Part shown: positions 14,909-26,441 of the stretch, one piece after another
Layout: each line of letters begins with the position of its first letter
How positions within the stretch are numbered: position 1 is the first letter of the stretch
From: Gammaproteobacteria bacterium
GTDB lineage: Bacteria; Pseudomonadota; Gammaproteobacteria; Xanthomonadales; Rhodanobacteraceae
DNA: 46,383 nt
Assembly (NCBI GenBank): GCA_021324095.1
Contig: JAJPJT010000119.1
Span: 1-46,383 of the forward strand
Reading direction: 5' to 3'
Notes under the pieces: generated by a model
What the model saw: the letters and a program-made list of their open reading frames with translations, nothing else
Database searches by the model: none
What the model was told of the DNA's origin: nothing
Translations under genes and position numbers: made by a program

Positions 14909-16936
14909 ATGCTTGAAGCCATGCCCCACCGCGCCGCCATCTGGAACTTCGTGTTCGGACGGCTGACGTACCACTCCTTCCCGTTCCTCAATCCCGACAC
15001 CGAAGGCCGCATCCTCCTCGTCACCTTCTTCGTGGTGTTCATCGTCGGTCTCGCGATCCTCGGCGCCGTCACCAGGGCGCGCAAGTGGGGTTACCTGTGG
15101 CGCGAATGGTTCACCAGCGTGGACCACAAGAAGCTCGGGATCATGTACATGATCCTGGGCACGGTGATGCTGCTGCGCGGCTTTTCCGACGCGATCATGA
15201 TGCGCGCCCAGCAGGCCTACGCCTTCGGCCCGCACATGGGTTACCTGCCGCCCGACCATTACGACCAGATCTTCTCGGCGCACGGGTCGATCATGATCTT
15301 CTTCGTCGGGATGACCTACATCGTCGGCCTGATGAACTACGTGATGCCGCTGCAGATCGGCTCGCGCGACGTGGCGTTTCCGTTCCTCAACAACCTGAGT
15401 TTCTGGTTCACGTTCGGCGGCGCCATCATGTTCATGGTGTCGCTGTTCCTCGGTGATTTCTCCATGGCGGGGTGGCTGGGCTATCCGCCCGTTTCGGAAC
15501 TGCAGCAGGGGCCGGGCGTCGATTATTACATCTGGGGATTGCAACTGTCGGGCGTGGGCACGCTGCTGACCGGCATCAATTTCGTCGTCACGATCCTGAA
15601 GATGCGCGCGCCCGGCATGACGCTGATGAAGATGCCGGTGTTCACGTGGACGACGCTGTGCACCAGCGGATTGATCATCGCGATCTTCCCGGTGCTCACC
15701 GCGACGCTGTTCCTGCTGGCGCTGGATCGTTACGTCGGAACGCATTTCTTCACCGCCGGCTTCGGCGGCAACCTGATGATGTACATCAACCTGATCTGGG
15801 TGTGGGGCCACCCGGAGGTGTACGTATTGATCCTGCCGCTGTTCGGCGTGTATTCGGAAATCGTCCCGACGTTTTCCGGCAAGCCGCTGTTCGCATACTC
15901 GTCGATGGTATACGCCACCGTCGCGATCATGATCCTGTCATACCTCGTGTGGCTGCACCACTTCTTCACGATGGGTTCGGGCGCCGACGTCAACTCGTTC
16001 TTCTCGTTGACGACGATGATGATCTCGATCCCCACCGGCGTGAAGATTTTCAACTGGCTGTTCACGATGTACCGCGGACGCGTGCGCTTCACCGTGCCGA
16101 TGCTGTGGACGATGGGTTTCCTCTTCACCTTCACCATCGGCGGCATGACCGGTGTGATGCTGTCCGTCGCACCGGCGGATTTCCTGCTGCACAACAGCCT
16201 GTTCCTGGTGGCGCACTTCCACAACGTGATCATCGGCGGCGTGGTATTCGGCGTGTTCGCGGGCGTCAATTACTGGTTCCCCAAGGCGTTCGGATTCAAG
16301 CTCGACGAGTTCTGGGGCAAGGCCACGTTCTGGTTCTGGCTGGTCGGTTTCTGGGTCGCGTTCGGCCCGCTGTACATACTCGGCCTGATGGGCGTGACGC
16401 GCCGCCTCAGCCACTTCGACGATCCGAGCCTGCAGATCTGGTTCGTGATCGCCGCGGTCGGCGCGTTCCTGATCGCGCTCGGGATCCTGTCCTTCATCAT
16501 CCAGATCTACGTCAGCATCCGCCGGCGCAGGGAATACGCGGTCGGCCACGACCCCTGGGACGGGCGCACGCTGGAATGGTCGACGTCGTCGCCGCCGCCG
16601 GACTACAACTACGCCTTCATCCCGATCGTGCACGCGCGCGACGCGTGGGCCGACATGAAGGCGCACGGCTACGAGCGCCCGCGCGAGGGCTTCAACGCGA
16701 TCCACATGCCGAAGAACACCGCGTCGGGCGTGCTGATCGGCGCGCTAGCCTTCGGCTGCGCATTCGGCCTCGTCTGGTACATCTGGTGGCTGGCCGTGGC
16801 CTCCCTTGTCGGCGTGATCGCCGTCGCCATTGCCCACACCTTCAACTATCACCGCGACTACCACATTCCCGAGGATGAGGTACGCCAGTCCGAACGCAGC
16901 GGCAACTGGCAACAAGCACAGGGTGCCAACGCATGA
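14909..16936 (+). CDS. cyoB: Cytochrome bo3 ubiquinol oxidase subunit I
   Basis: The 675-residue catalytic subunit reduces O2 with ubiquinol and pumps protons. Haem-copper ligands are intact: His125 (AHGSIMIFF, low-spin haem), CuB ligands His301 (WGHPEVY, with cross-linked Tyr305), His350 and His351 (LHHFF), then His436 and His438 (AHFHNV). About 15 membrane helices; length matches E. coli CyoB (663). The ATG at 14909 has CAGGT upstream; an internal ATG at 14921 is possible. It ends with an ATGA overlap on cyoC. Confidence 0.98.
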   Translation: MLEAMPHRAAIWNFVFGRLTYHSFPFLNPDTEGRILLVTFFVVFIVGLAILGAVTRARKWGYLWREWFTSVDHKKLGIMYMILGTVMLLRGFSDAIMMRAQQAYAFGPHMGYLPPDHYDQIFSAHGSIMIFFVGMTYIVGLMNYVMPLQIGSRDVAFPFLNNLSFWFTFGGAIMFMVSLFLGDFSMAGWLGYPPVSELQQGPGVDYYIWGLQLSGVGTLLTGINFVVTILKMRAPGMTLMKMPVFTWTTLCTSGLIIAIFPVLTATLFLLALDRYVGTHFFTAGFGGNLMMYINLIWVWGHPEVYVLILPLFGVYSEIVPTFSGKPLFAYSSMVYATVAIMILSYLVWLHHFFTMGSGADVNSFFSLTTMMISIPTGVKIFNWLFTMYRGRVRFTVPMLWTMGFLFTFTIGGMTGVMLSVAPADFLLHNSLFLVAHFHNVIIGGVVFGVFAGVNYWFPKAFGFKLDEFWGKATFWFWLVGFWVAFGPLYILGLMGVTRRLSHFDDPSLQIWFVIAAVGAFLIALGILSFIIQIYVSIRRRREYAVGHDPWDGRTLEWSTSSPPPDYNYAFIPIVHARDAWADMKAHGYERPREGFNAIHMPKNTASGVLIGALAFGCAFGLVWYIWWLAVASLVGVIAVAIAHTFNYHRDYHIPEDEVRQSERSGNWQQAQGANA

Positions 16937-17559
16937 GTACCACCGCCATCGACGCCGCCGGCACCACGCCGCCGGAGTTCTACTGCCGAGAAGAGGCGCC
17001 GCCGCGCAACGGAACCCTGCTCGGGTTCTGGATTTACCTGATGAGCGACTGCTTCATCTTCGCGTCGCTGTTCGCATGCAACGCGGTGCTCGGCAACCAA
17101 TATGCGGGTGGTCCCACGGGTGCCGAAGTGCTGGACCTCCCGGGGCTCGCGCTCAACACCGCGTTGCTGCTGGTGTCGTCCGTGGTCTTCGGCTTCGCGA
17201 TGCTCGAGATGGCGCGCCGGCGGAAGGGCGCGATGCTCGGCTGGCTGGCGCTGGCCGGCGTGCTGGCCGCGGCGTTCGTCGGACTCGAGATCCACGAGTT
17301 CCTCGGCATGATCGCGGAAGGCGCCGGCCCCGGCCGCAGCGCGTTCCTGTCCTCGTTCTTCACGCTGGTCGCGACGCACGGCCTGCACGTCACGCTCGGC
17401 GTGCTGTGGCTGATCGTGCTGATGGTGCAGTCGATCCGGTTCGGCCTGAACGAGGACAACGTGCGGCGCCTGCGTTGCCTCAGCATGTTCTGGCATTTCC
17501 TCGACCTGGTGTGGGTCGGCGTCTTCAGCTATGTGTATCTGATCGGAGTGCTGCGATGA
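16933..17559 (+). CDS. cyoC: Cytochrome bo3 ubiquinol oxidase subunit III
   Basis: A 208-residue heme-copper oxidase subunit III with five membrane helices, the standard short CyoC form. Recognisable motifs are [17 protein letters not shown] (about 36-52), the conserved Glu in LEIHEF and the THGLHVTLG stretch. Start ATG overlaps the cyoB stop (ATGA) and the stop overlaps the cyoD start (ATGA), indicating tight translational coupling in the operon. Confidence 0.97.
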   Translation: MSTTAIDAAGTTPPEFYCREEAPPRNGTLLGFWIYLMSDCFIFASLFACNAVLGNQYAGGPTGAEVLDLPGLALNTALLLVSSVVFGFAMLEMARRRKGAMLGWLALAGVLAAAFVGLEIHEFLGMIAEGAGPGRSAFLSSFFTLVATHGLHVTLGVLWLIVLMVQSIRFGLNEDNVRRLRCLSMFWHFLDLVWVGVFSYVYLIGVLR

Positions 17560-17963
17560 GCCAGCCGAATCCATCCGGCCACGCTGCGGCCGGCAACGAC
17601 GACGCGATGCACGAACATCACGGCAGCCTTCGCGGCTACCTGACCGGGTTCGTGCTGGCCGCGATCCTGACCATCATCCCGTTCTGGCTGGTGATGGACA
17701 ACGTGATCCACAACCGCCCGCTGCTCGTGTTCATCATCCTCGCGCTGGCGGTCGTGCAGATCTTCGTGCACATCGTCTATTTCCTGCACCTCGACACCCG
17801 CTCCGAGAGCGGCTGGAACATGATGGCGTTCATCTTCACGGCCGTGCTGGTGATCATCGTGCTGGGCGCGTCGATCTGGGTCATGTACAACGAGAACGTG
17901 AACATGATGCCGATGTCGCCGCAATACCAGCACCATCCGATCGGCGGCCCCTCCGCAAAGTGA
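17556..17963 (+). CDS. cyoD: Cytochrome bo3 ubiquinol oxidase subunit IV
   Basis: A 135-residue COX4-like protein with three membrane helices (about 30-50, 56-76, 90-110) and the conserved QIFVHIVYFLHLD motif. It is needed for CuB-site assembly in CyoB. A His-rich tip (HEHHGSL) precedes helix 1, and a Met-rich tail follows helix 3. Start is fixed by the ATGA overlap with cyoC. The frame extends far upstream inside cyoB/cyoC, which is not coding. A cyoE haem O synthase is not found in the window. Confidence 0.96.
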   Translation: MSQPNPSGHAAAGNDDAMHEHHGSLRGYLTGFVLAAILTIIPFWLVMDNVIHNRPLLVFIILALAVVQIFVHIVYFLHLDTRSESGWNMMAFIFTAVLVIIVLGASIWVMYNENVNMMPMSPQYQHHPIGGPSAK

Positions 17964-18010
17964 GCCGCATTCGGCCGCTGCATCAGTTTGACGCAATCGT
18001 GAGCTTCGCA

Positions 18011-18079
18011 CCCCCTCACCCCAACCCTCTCCCCACCGGGGAGAGGGAGACAAGCGCGAAGCGCTTGGCGGGTGAGGGG
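18011..18079. repeat. Dispersed palindromic repeat, copy C
   Basis: CCCCCTCACCCC, CTCTCCCC-ACC-GGGGAGAGG, a GCGCGAAGCGC palindrome, and GGGTGAGGGG: a full symmetrical copy of the repeat, lying 48 nt after cyoD. It separates cyoD from the SURF1 gene and could attenuate or end the cyo transcript. Confidence 0.8.
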
Positions 18080-18121
18080 AAGGCTTGATGGCCGTACGTG
18101 TTAGCTTGGCGAATCGTGCAA

Positions 18122-18859
18122 ATGCTTACACGCCGAGGCAAACCCAAGTTCATCGTCGGGATGGTGCTGCTGGCGATCGCGTTCGTCGGCTTCATCCTGC
18201 TGGGCAACTGGCAGGTGCACCGGTATCACCTGAAGGTGAAAATTGCGCATGACGTCGCGACACGTGTTCATGCGCCGCCGGTACCCGCGCCCGGTCCTGC
18301 ACAGTGGGCGAGCATCGCCGCGGGCCACGACCAATACCTTCACGTCAGCCTGCATGGCCGATTCATCGGCAGCATGCAGACGCTGGTGCACGGACCTAGC
18401 AGCAAGGGTTACGGGTATTGGGTGATGGCGCCGCTGCGCACCGATCGCGGCTTCATCGTGCTGGTCAATCGGGGCTATATCCCTTCCGACCTGCCCGGCA
18501 CTGCCGCGTTTGCCAAGATCGCTCCGTCCGACGGCGAAGTCGCGCTGACCGGCCTGCTGCGCCTCAGCGAACCCGGCGGCAGCATTCTCCGGCACAACGA
18601 CCCGGCGAAAAACGAGTGGTTCTCGCGCGATGTCGCCGCCATCGCGGCGACGCACCATTTGCCGGCCAGACAAGTCGCTCCGTATTTCGTCGACGCCGAC
18701 GCAGCCGCAAGCGGCAGGCCATGGCCCGCCGCCGGACTGACTAACATCCATTTCTACAACCACAGCTTCGGCTATGCCGTCACGTGGTACCTGCTCGCAG
18801 TGGGCACGCTGCTGGCCGCAGCCATCGTGGTCCACAACGAATGGCGGACCCGCGACTGA
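18122..18859 (+). CDS. SURF1 family protein
   Basis: A 245-residue membrane protein involved in haem insertion into haem-copper oxidase subunit I. It has an N-terminal helix (about 12-30) followed by the family motif LGNWQVHR, a periplasmic domain with GYWVMAPL and LVNRGYIP (both hallmark SURF1 motifs) and a C-terminal helix beginning near YAVTWY. It lies directly after cyoABCD, as in other gammaproteobacteria, and probably serves that oxidase. Start uncertain: GTG at 18098 and 18116 are in frame, but no option has a clear SD, and ATG 18122 gives the usual length before the first helix. Confidence 0.88.
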   Translation: MLTRRGKPKFIVGMVLLAIAFVGFILLGNWQVHRYHLKVKIAHDVATRVHAPPVPAPGPAQWASIAAGHDQYLHVSLHGRFIGSMQTLVHGPSSKGYGYWVMAPLRTDRGFIVLVNRGYIPSDLPGTAAFAKIAPSDGEVALTGLLRLSEPGGSILRHNDPAKNEWFSRDVAAIAATHHLPARQVAPYFVDADAAASGRPWPAAGLTNIHFYNHSFGYAVTWYLLAVGTLLAAAIVVHNEWRTRD

Positions 18860-18952
18860 GGTTCGAACCGGTGCGGCGGTGCACGTGGTCGCAGCGACTT
18901 GGCTCCGAGCCGCGATGGTGATCGACCGCGATCGGGCCGGAACGGCGAGCCC

Positions 18953-20956
18953 TCAATGTGCCGGCAGCCCCATCCTTGTGCGCAATTGCGCGAAACGCGG
19001 ATCGGCGTGCCACCCCGCGCTGCGGTCTGCCATCACGGGTTGCATCAAGGGGTCGTGGTCCCGCTCGGCAAGCGACAGGCGCGCAAACACCTGGTCGGTC
19101 TGGCCGAGCTGCGCGCCGAGGAAGGCCAGCGAAACTTCCGATACATAGTGGTTCCGGCTCCGCGCCTCCAGTGCGGCGAGTTGCGCACGCGCACCGGCTT
19201 CGTCGCCCGTCTGGCTGAGCGCCACGCCGAGCATCGCCATGTAACTGGAAGGCACCGGCGAAGGCGACATCGCGATGGCGGCGCGCGTTTCCTGCAGCGC
19301 CTGCGCATTCCGGTTCTGCGCCATGTACGACTCGGCAAGAAAGATGTGCGCGAGCGGAAACCGCGGATCCAGGGCGATCGCCTCCCGATACTGCGCCACC
19401 GCCTGATCCGGATGGCCCGCGTACAGCAGCGCGCGGCCCAGGTCCGCGTTGATGATCGGCGACAGCGGATCGAGCCGGTGCGCGAACCGCATTTGCGCCA
19501 ACGCGCCGGCCATGTCGCCCATGTACCACAGATACATCGCGTACCACTGGTGCGCGGACGCATCGCTGGGATCCAGTTGCAATGCACGCTGGTACTCGCC
19601 CACCGCTTGCGGCCACTGCCAGTGGTGCATGTACAGCAAACCGAGCACGGCGTGCGCGTGCGCCAGTCCGTGGTCCAGCGCCACCGCGCGCGCAGCCGCG
19701 GCCCGCGCATCCTGGTAGTGCTTGTCCGGCGGGTCGTCGCTGTCGTAATCGCTCCATACCGCGTAGGCGACCGCCAGCCCTACCCAAGCCCGCGCATAGG
19801 TGGCGTCGGCGGCGGCCGCGCGCTGGAAATACGCGATCGCCTGTTCCAGGTCGGGTTGCGTGCGCCGGTTGAGGTATTCCATCCCGACGAGGTACGCATC
19901 GTGGGCCGCCGTATCGACATGCGCTTCCCTTGCCTCGACGGCCGCGGAAACCTGCACCAGTTTCGGGTACAGCGTGGCGACCACGTCGCGCGCGATGTGG
20001 TCCTCCATATTGAGCAGGTCGCCCTCGCCGGCATCGTATTCGTCGGTCCATAGCTCATAGCCGTTGCGCGCATCGACCAGCGCCACCCGCACGCGCAGTC
20101 GATTGCCCGAAGGTTGCACGCTGCCCTCCAGCACGTGGGCGACCCCGAGGCGTCGGGCCGCTTCGCGCACGTCGACCGCCTTGTCGCGAAACACGAAGGA
20201 CGAGGTGCGGGCGGTCACGCGCAGGCGCGGCATGCGAGCCAGGCGGAAAATCAATTCTTCGGTGAGCCCGTCGCTCAGATAGCGCGGATCGTGCTGCGGA
20301 TCGAGGTCGACGAACGGCAGCACGGCCAGGGTGGAGATCGGCGTTGCGGCAGGGCTGCCCGATGCGGAAATCCGAGGCGGCTCATCGCGGTTCGACTCGC
20401 GCACGACCCAGGCAGCCACGAGTCCGACGGCGACCAGCAGCATCAGCGCCAAGGCCAGCCACTTGCGGCCTTGGGGTACGAACCACCTGTGGATCCGGGC
20501 CGCGCCGATCCTCGCGGGTGGTTTTTCCGCTTCGATCCCTTCGTCCCGCGACGACCCGGCACCCGAGGCTGTCGGAGCGAGCGCCGACGGTCGCCCTGCC
20601 GCCTCGAACACGGCCTCGACCGGCGCGACCCATTGCAGGCTGCGGCCGTAAAGCGTGGCGATGGTCGTCTGGTGCTCGCCATCGTCGCCGATGGCGCGGC
20701 GCGCCTTGTAAACGAGCTGGCGCAACGTGGCATCGCTGACCGGACGCCTGCCCCAGATCGCGGCGATCACCTCCTGACGATCCAGCGGGCGCTCGCGGTG
20801 TTCCAGCAGCAGCACCAGCAGGTCGAACACACGGTCTTCGACCTCGACCGGATCGCCGCCGCGCAGCAACCGCCTTTGCGAGGGCCGCAACAGGTATTCG
20901 CCCCAACGCCAGGCCGACGCCGGCGTTCCGGACGGCAACCCTTGCATGCCCGCCAT
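18953..20956 (-). CDS. CadC-like winged-helix/TPR membrane regulator
   Basis: A 667-residue one-component regulator. Residues about 15-105 are an OmpR/PhoB-type winged helix (LLRGGDPVEVEDRVFDLLVLLLEHRER..., with DATLRQLVYKARRAIGDD as recognition region). There is one membrane helix (about 165-187, LALALMLLVAVGLVAAWVV), then a TolB/FlgO-like segment (STLAVLPFVDL, LSDGLTEELI, VLEGSVQ) and about eight TPR repeats to the C-terminus. This is the architecture of CadC-related membrane transcription activators with a sensory TPR domain. ATG 20956 has GGGGAGCAGGTGAG upstream. The frame stays open far upstream, on the strand opposite the three genes at 21167-22800, but that part is not coding. Those divergent genes are plausible targets. 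Ligand unknown. Confidence 0.85.
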   Translation of the reverse strand: MAGMQGLPSGTPASAWRWGEYLLRPSQRRLLRGGDPVEVEDRVFDLLVLLLEHRERPLDRQEVIAAIWGRRPVSDATLRQLVYKARRAIGDDGEHQTTIATLYGRSLQWVAPVEAVFEAAGRPSALAPTASGAGSSRDEGIEAEKPPARIGAARIHRWFVPQGRKWLALALMLLVAVGLVAAWVVRESNRDEPPRISASGSPAATPISTLAVLPFVDLDPQHDPRYLSDGLTEELIFRLARMPRLRVTARTSSFVFRDKAVDVREAARRLGVAHVLEGSVQPSGNRLRVRVALVDARNGYELWTDEYDAGEGDLLNMEDHIARDVVATLYPKLVQVSAAVEAREAHVDTAAHDAYLVGMEYLNRRTQPDLEQAIAYFQRAAAADATYARAWVGLAVAYAVWSDYDSDDPPDKHYQDARAAAARAVALDHGLAHAHAVLGLLYMHHWQWPQAVGEYQRALQLDPSDASAHQWYAMYLWYMGDMAGALAQMRFAHRLDPLSPIINADLGRALLYAGHPDQAVAQYREAIALDPRFPLAHIFLAESYMAQNRNAQALQETRAAIAMSPSPVPSSYMAMLGVALSQTGDEAGARAQLAALEARSRNHYVSEVSLAFLGAQLGQTDQVFARLSLAERDHDPLMQPVMADRSAGWHADPRFAQLRTRMGLPAH

Positions 20957-21031
20957 CTCACCTGCTCCCCGGCCGGTTTCCCGGGCGCCCGACGCACGGA
21001 CCGATGCCTGGCCGGCTCGGTTTCGGTGAGT

Positions 21032-21066
21032 GTTATAGCGCAAATCACGTTTCGACGATGTTTCGT
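21032..21066. promoter_or_regulatory. Putative -10 and inverted repeat in divergent regulator gap
   Basis: On the minus strand TATAAC (21037-21032) could be the -10 of the regulator gene, though no good -35 lies at the right distance. Beside it CACGT (21047-21051) and ACGTG (21068-21072) form an inverted repeat that could be an operator. Evidence is by sequence only. Confidence 0.2.
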
Positions 21067-21166
21067 GACGTGACAGCCGCCGGACCCGAGCGGAGGATTT
21101 GAGTGATGCCACGGTGCATCTGCACCGCGACCCGACCATCCGGCACGTCCGGTCCATGGGAAACAC

Positions 21167-21607
21167 GTGACCGCGCTGAAGTCCTTCGTTGCCTCTGTTC
21201 CGATCCTGCTTGCGTCTGCCGCCGGTCCGGCGTACGCGGCGAGCCAGACGCTGCATTCCCGCCGGGGCGATTGCCGGATCACGGTGCCTGCGAATTGGCA
21301 GGTCGGCATGTTGATCAAGTCCTCGGCCAAGACCGCCGACGGTTCCATGTGGGCGGTGATTTCCAGCAGCGCGCCGGGTACCGATCTCGCGCTCAGCAAA
21401 AAGGTGATGGAGGCGAGCTATCCGCCGATCCACGTCTATGAGGACACGGCGCGGCGCCTGTTCTATCGCTACGACGCCGACGGCAAAGCCGGCTATTACG
21501 TCGGCGTGCCGGGCAAGGGAATCGTTTGCGGCGCGCAGATCACGCTGCCGAAGGGCAACGAGGCCCTGGCGCGGCAGATCGCGATGTCGGTCGCCGCTGC
21601 ACCCTGA
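21167..21607 (+). CDS. Exported hypothetical protein
   Basis: A 146-residue protein with a signal peptide (positions 1-24, ending AYAA). The mature part has two cysteines (CRITVP and IVCGAQ) that could form a disulfide, and no family that I recognise. It starts with GTG at 21167 (GGGAAA upstream). It is the first of three small envelope-protein genes in the same direction, divergent from the winged-helix/TPR regulator. Function unknown. Confidence 0.65.
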   Translation: MTALKSFVASVPILLASAAGPAYAASQTLHSRRGDCRITVPANWQVGMLIKSSAKTADGSMWAVISSSAPGTDLALSKKVMEASYPPIHVYEDTARRLFYRYDADGKAGYYVGVPGKGIVCGAQITLPKGNEALARQIAMSVAAAP

Positions 21608-21628
21608 TCCCACCTCGCGGAGAACGCC

Positions 21629-22075
21629 ATGGAACTTCATGCAGTCATTCGCGCGGCTCGACTTGCCGCCGTCATCGCCATGCTGCCGGCCCTCACCTTT
21701 GCCGCGCAGGGCGACCTCATGAGCATCACCACCACGAGCCACATGGACATGCCCGGGGCCCCGCCGCAGGTCGCCGCGATGATGAACCGCACTTTCACCC
21801 ACGAGCAGTGCATGCAGCTCTCCCGCCGGACCGATCCCACCATCTGGAACGAGAACCGCCACTGCACGGCGAGCAACGTGCACCAGTCGATGACGGAGGT
21901 CAGCGCCCATCTCGTCTGCGAACGGGGCATGGTGGCCGACATCGACGTGCACTTCCTGCCCGGCGGTGACGTGCACGGCATCGTGCACTTGAACGGCAAC
22001 GTCAACGGCATGCGCATGACCGGCGAGGAGACCATCGACGGCAAGCGCATCGGCTCCTGCAATCCGGACCAATGA
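21629..22075 (+). CDS. DUF3617-like exported protein
   Basis: A 148-residue protein with a signal peptide (to about 26, TFAA). The pattern of an early MDMPGAPP stretch, a Cys in EQCM, a Cys in RHC and a Cys in LVCERG resembles the DUF3617 family of periplasmic proteins, whose function is unknown. SD GCGGAGAA is 8 nt before ATG 21629. It follows the previous gene by 21 nt and overlaps the next by ATGA, so the three form an operon. Confidence 0.7.
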   Translation: MELHAVIRAARLAAVIAMLPALTFAAQGDLMSITTTSHMDMPGAPPQVAAMMNRTFTHEQCMQLSRRTDPTIWNENRHCTASNVHQSMTEVSAHLVCERGMVADIDVHFLPGGDVHGIVHLNGNVNGMRMTGEETIDGKRIGSCNPDQ

Positions 22076-22800
22076 GGCCGTGGGCTATGGCGTGCCGACA
22101 CGCGCTCCTGCCTCTTCTCCTTGCCGCCCTGGCAGCGTGTTCCGCTGCGCCGGGTGGAGTCGCCGAATCCCCTACGGACCGCGCGGCGGCTCCTCCGGCG
22201 CCAGCGGTCGTGATCGCGGCCGTTGCACACGTCACCCGGAAGCGGTCCACCGCCGCGGCTCACGACTGGGAGACGCCCCGGCAGCAACTGGTTCCGCTGC
22301 GCGCGGAAGACCTCCGGCTTTACCTCGGTGTCATGCGTACCGCCGCGCAGCGCGTGCGACATCCCACGATGCAGGATATCCAGGCGGTCCGTGTCACCGA
22401 GGCGTGGAGCACGGTGATGGATACCGCTTCGGCGATGCACGCGCCCCTGCCTGCGCCGCTCGACGAAGCCACGCTCGAACGCAGCTCCAACCTCACCGGC
22501 CACATGGCCGACCTGCAGGTGGCCAGCGAGCGCGGCATCGATCTCGGTCGCTATCAATGGATCCGCGGCACCATCGAAGCCATCGTGGTGCCGTCATCAA
22601 AGGCTGCGCAGGACGGATGCGGCGGCGATGACTGCAGCGCATTCGATCCGACAGCCCGACCCGGCTTGCCGCATGACCGCAAGGCACTCGCGCTTGCCAC
22701 GTCGCGCGACCGCCGCCTGATCTCGCCCGATCTCGCCGAAATCCGTTCGCTGGAAAACATCGTCCACGCCCAGAGCGGACCCGCGACATCGATCCATTGA
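22072..22800 (+). CDS. Hypothetical lipoprotein
   Basis: A 242-residue protein with a lipoprotein signal (LAALAAC, Cys23) and an Ala/Pro-rich linker (about 24-50). The mature part is predicted mostly helical, with a short CGGDDC pair (about 181-186). No recognised family. The ATG overlaps the stop of the preceding gene (ATGA). As the last gene of the three-gene envelope cluster it may work with the other two. Confidence 0.65.
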   Translation: MRPWAMACRHALLPLLLAALAACSAAPGGVAESPTDRAAAPPAPAVVIAAVAHVTRKRSTAAAHDWETPRQQLVPLRAEDLRLYLGVMRTAAQRVRHPTMQDIQAVRVTEAWSTVMDTASAMHAPLPAPLDEATLERSSNLTGHMADLQVASERGIDLGRYQWIRGTIEAIVVPSSKAAQDGCGGDDCSAFDPTARPGLPHDRKALALATSRDRRLISPDLAEIRSLENIVHAQSGPATSIH

Positions 22801-23178
22801 ATCGATCTGCCGCCTGCGGCCGATCGAGACGTGTCAGAGCGCGAGGGAATCTCGGCATGAGGCCGAGGGCAAGGGGCGCCGGCCGAGCGCAGGACGTGCT
22901 CGACCGGCCGCTTGGTCCAGCAGGAGCGCACGCCATGGATGGTCAGGCATGCCGCACGGCGCCAAACGGTTCCAGGTCAGGACTTGCACGCGCCGTGCGG
23001 CCATGCATCGGGTTCCGCTCCGGCGAACCCCGAGCCGCGGGGGAGCGGAATTGCCGGTCATGCGCCCGAGGCAGGATTGGCCCCGCGAAGTCCAATCAAT
23101 GGTCGTGGTCGTTCATGCCGAGTCGTTCGACATGCTCGGGACGGGCTGCGCGAGCGAAGCGCACGGAATCGAAGCACC
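22801..23178. other. Gene-free stretch before csp
   Basis: Several short overlapping frames exist on both strands but none has an SD, a recognisable domain or a sensible start, and each overlaps others. I see no gene, no tRNA and no repeat in this part. It lies between the lipoprotein gene and the palindrome at 23179. Confidence 0.45.
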
Positions 23179-23224
23179 TTTTGTCCTTCGACTCCGCGCC
23201 TTCGGCGCTGCGCTCAGGACAAAA
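23179..23224. repeat. Palindromic repeat, possible terminator
   Basis: TTTTGTCCT (23179-23187) and AGGACAAAA (23216-23224) flank a GCGCC-TTC-GGCGC hairpin (23196-23208). The CTTCGACTCCGCGC...CGCTCAGGAC pattern is a known type of dispersed palindrome in proteobacteria. The A/T runs at both ends would also suit a bidirectional terminator. Confidence 0.6.
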
Positions 23225-23341
23225 ATTGCGGGCATTCTGTCCGCCGGCGTGCTAAACTTCGCGGGCTGTGTTTGCCGGTCACGGTCAATCGTGGCCAACG
23301 TCAGTTGATTCCGCAATCCACTTCGCGTTCTGCCCCGCTTA

Positions 23342-23407
23342 CTTCCTGCAACCAGTGTACTTCCGGCTCGTATCGAGCCATACCATCCATTCATTTGTTG
23401 CAAGGAG
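23342..23407 (+). promoter_or_regulatory. csp leader stem masking the Shine-Dalgarno
   Basis: CTTCCTGCAAC (23342-23352) can pair with GTTGCAAGGAG (23397-23407), which holds the csp SD, at 10 of 11 positions (one G-U, one mismatch). A perfect hairpin GGCTCG-TAT-CGAGCC (23365-23379) sits in the loop. The arrangement could make csp translation temperature-dependent, as in cspA leaders. Structure inferred by eye. Confidence 0.4.
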
Positions 23408-23414
23408 TTTATCC

Positions 23415-23624
23415 ATGTCAGAACGCAAGATCGGAACCGTCAAATGGTTCAACGACGCCAAGGGCTTCGGCTTCATCAGCCAGGAAGGCGGCGACGACGT
23501 ATTCGTGCACTTCCGCGCCATCCAGGGCACCGGCTTCAAGTCGCTGCAGGAAGGTCAGAAAGTCAGCTTCATGACGACCAAGGGCTCAAAGGGCTTGCAG
23601 GCCGAGCAAGTCCAGATCGCCTGA
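23415..23624 (+). CDS. Cold-shock protein (CspA family)
   Basis: A 69-residue single cold-shock domain, an RNA/ssDNA-binding OB fold that melts RNA structure. RNP1 is KGFGFI (16-21) and RNP2 is VFVHF (29-33); the start [20 protein letters not shown] is canonical. SD AAGGAG is 7 nt before ATG 23415. The leader is long and can fold over the SD. A strong rho-independent terminator follows at 23642. Which of the several Csp paralogues this is cannot be told. Confidence 0.96.
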   Translation: MSERKIGTVKWFNDAKGFGFISQEGGDDVFVHFRAIQGTGFKSLQEGQKVSFMTTKGSKGLQAEQVQIA

Positions 23625-23641
23625 TCCGGAGCACTGAACGA

Positions 23642-23680
23642 AGCGCCGGGCGAATCCGTTTCGCCCGGCGCTTTTTTGTT
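23642..23680 (+). terminator. Rho-independent terminator of csp
   Basis: GCGCCGGGCGA (23643-23653) pairs with TCGCCCGGCGC (23661-23671), an 11-bp GC-rich stem with a 7-nt loop, followed by TTTTTTG. It lies 17 nt after the csp stop. Being followed by clpB in the opposite direction, it ends the csp transcript. Confidence 0.92.
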
Positions 23681-23736
23681 TGTACGTTCCGCAACATGGA
23701 AGCGATGTAGGCGACCGCCATGTGCAGTGCGCCGCA

Positions 23737-26337
<2,601 letters not shown>

Positions 26338-26376
26338 GGCGGTTGCGGCCCTTGGGAGCTGATTCCGAAGCCGAAA

Positions 26377-26405
26377 ACATGCGGCCGCGAAGCCAGCGCT
26401 TCAAG
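26377..26405 (-). promoter_or_regulatory. Sigma32-like heat-shock promoter of clpB
   Basis: On the minus strand CTTGAA (26405-26400) and CCGCATGT (26384-26377) are 15 nt apart. The consensus is CTTGAA, 13-17 nt, CCCCATNT; the -10 differs at one position. The expected start of transcription, near 26370, leaves a leader of about 33 nt. Motif match only. Confidence 0.6.
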
Positions 26406-26441
26406 TTTCTTGACTTCCTGGCGAATCGCGACGATGCGCGA

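Noticed and set aside
13844..15811. 655-codon minus-strand frame opposite cyoA and cyoB
   Set aside because: Composition is Arg/His/Gln-rich without domains, and the plus strand has certain CyoA and CyoB. It is a shadow frame.
20957..22072. Continuous minus-strand frame extending the winged-helix/TPR protein by about 370 residues
   Set aside because: It lies opposite three well-supported plus-strand genes, has no domain, and the regulator has a good SD and start at 20956. High-GC antisense frames stay open by chance.
23179..23224. Small-RNA gene
   Set aside because: It matches a known type of dispersed palindrome; without a promoter on either side there is no reason to call an RNA.
22834..23574. 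Overlapping plus- and minus-strand frames between the lipoprotein gene and csp
   Set aside because: None has an SD, domain or signal peptide, and several run through the palindrome or the csp gene in the wrong frame.
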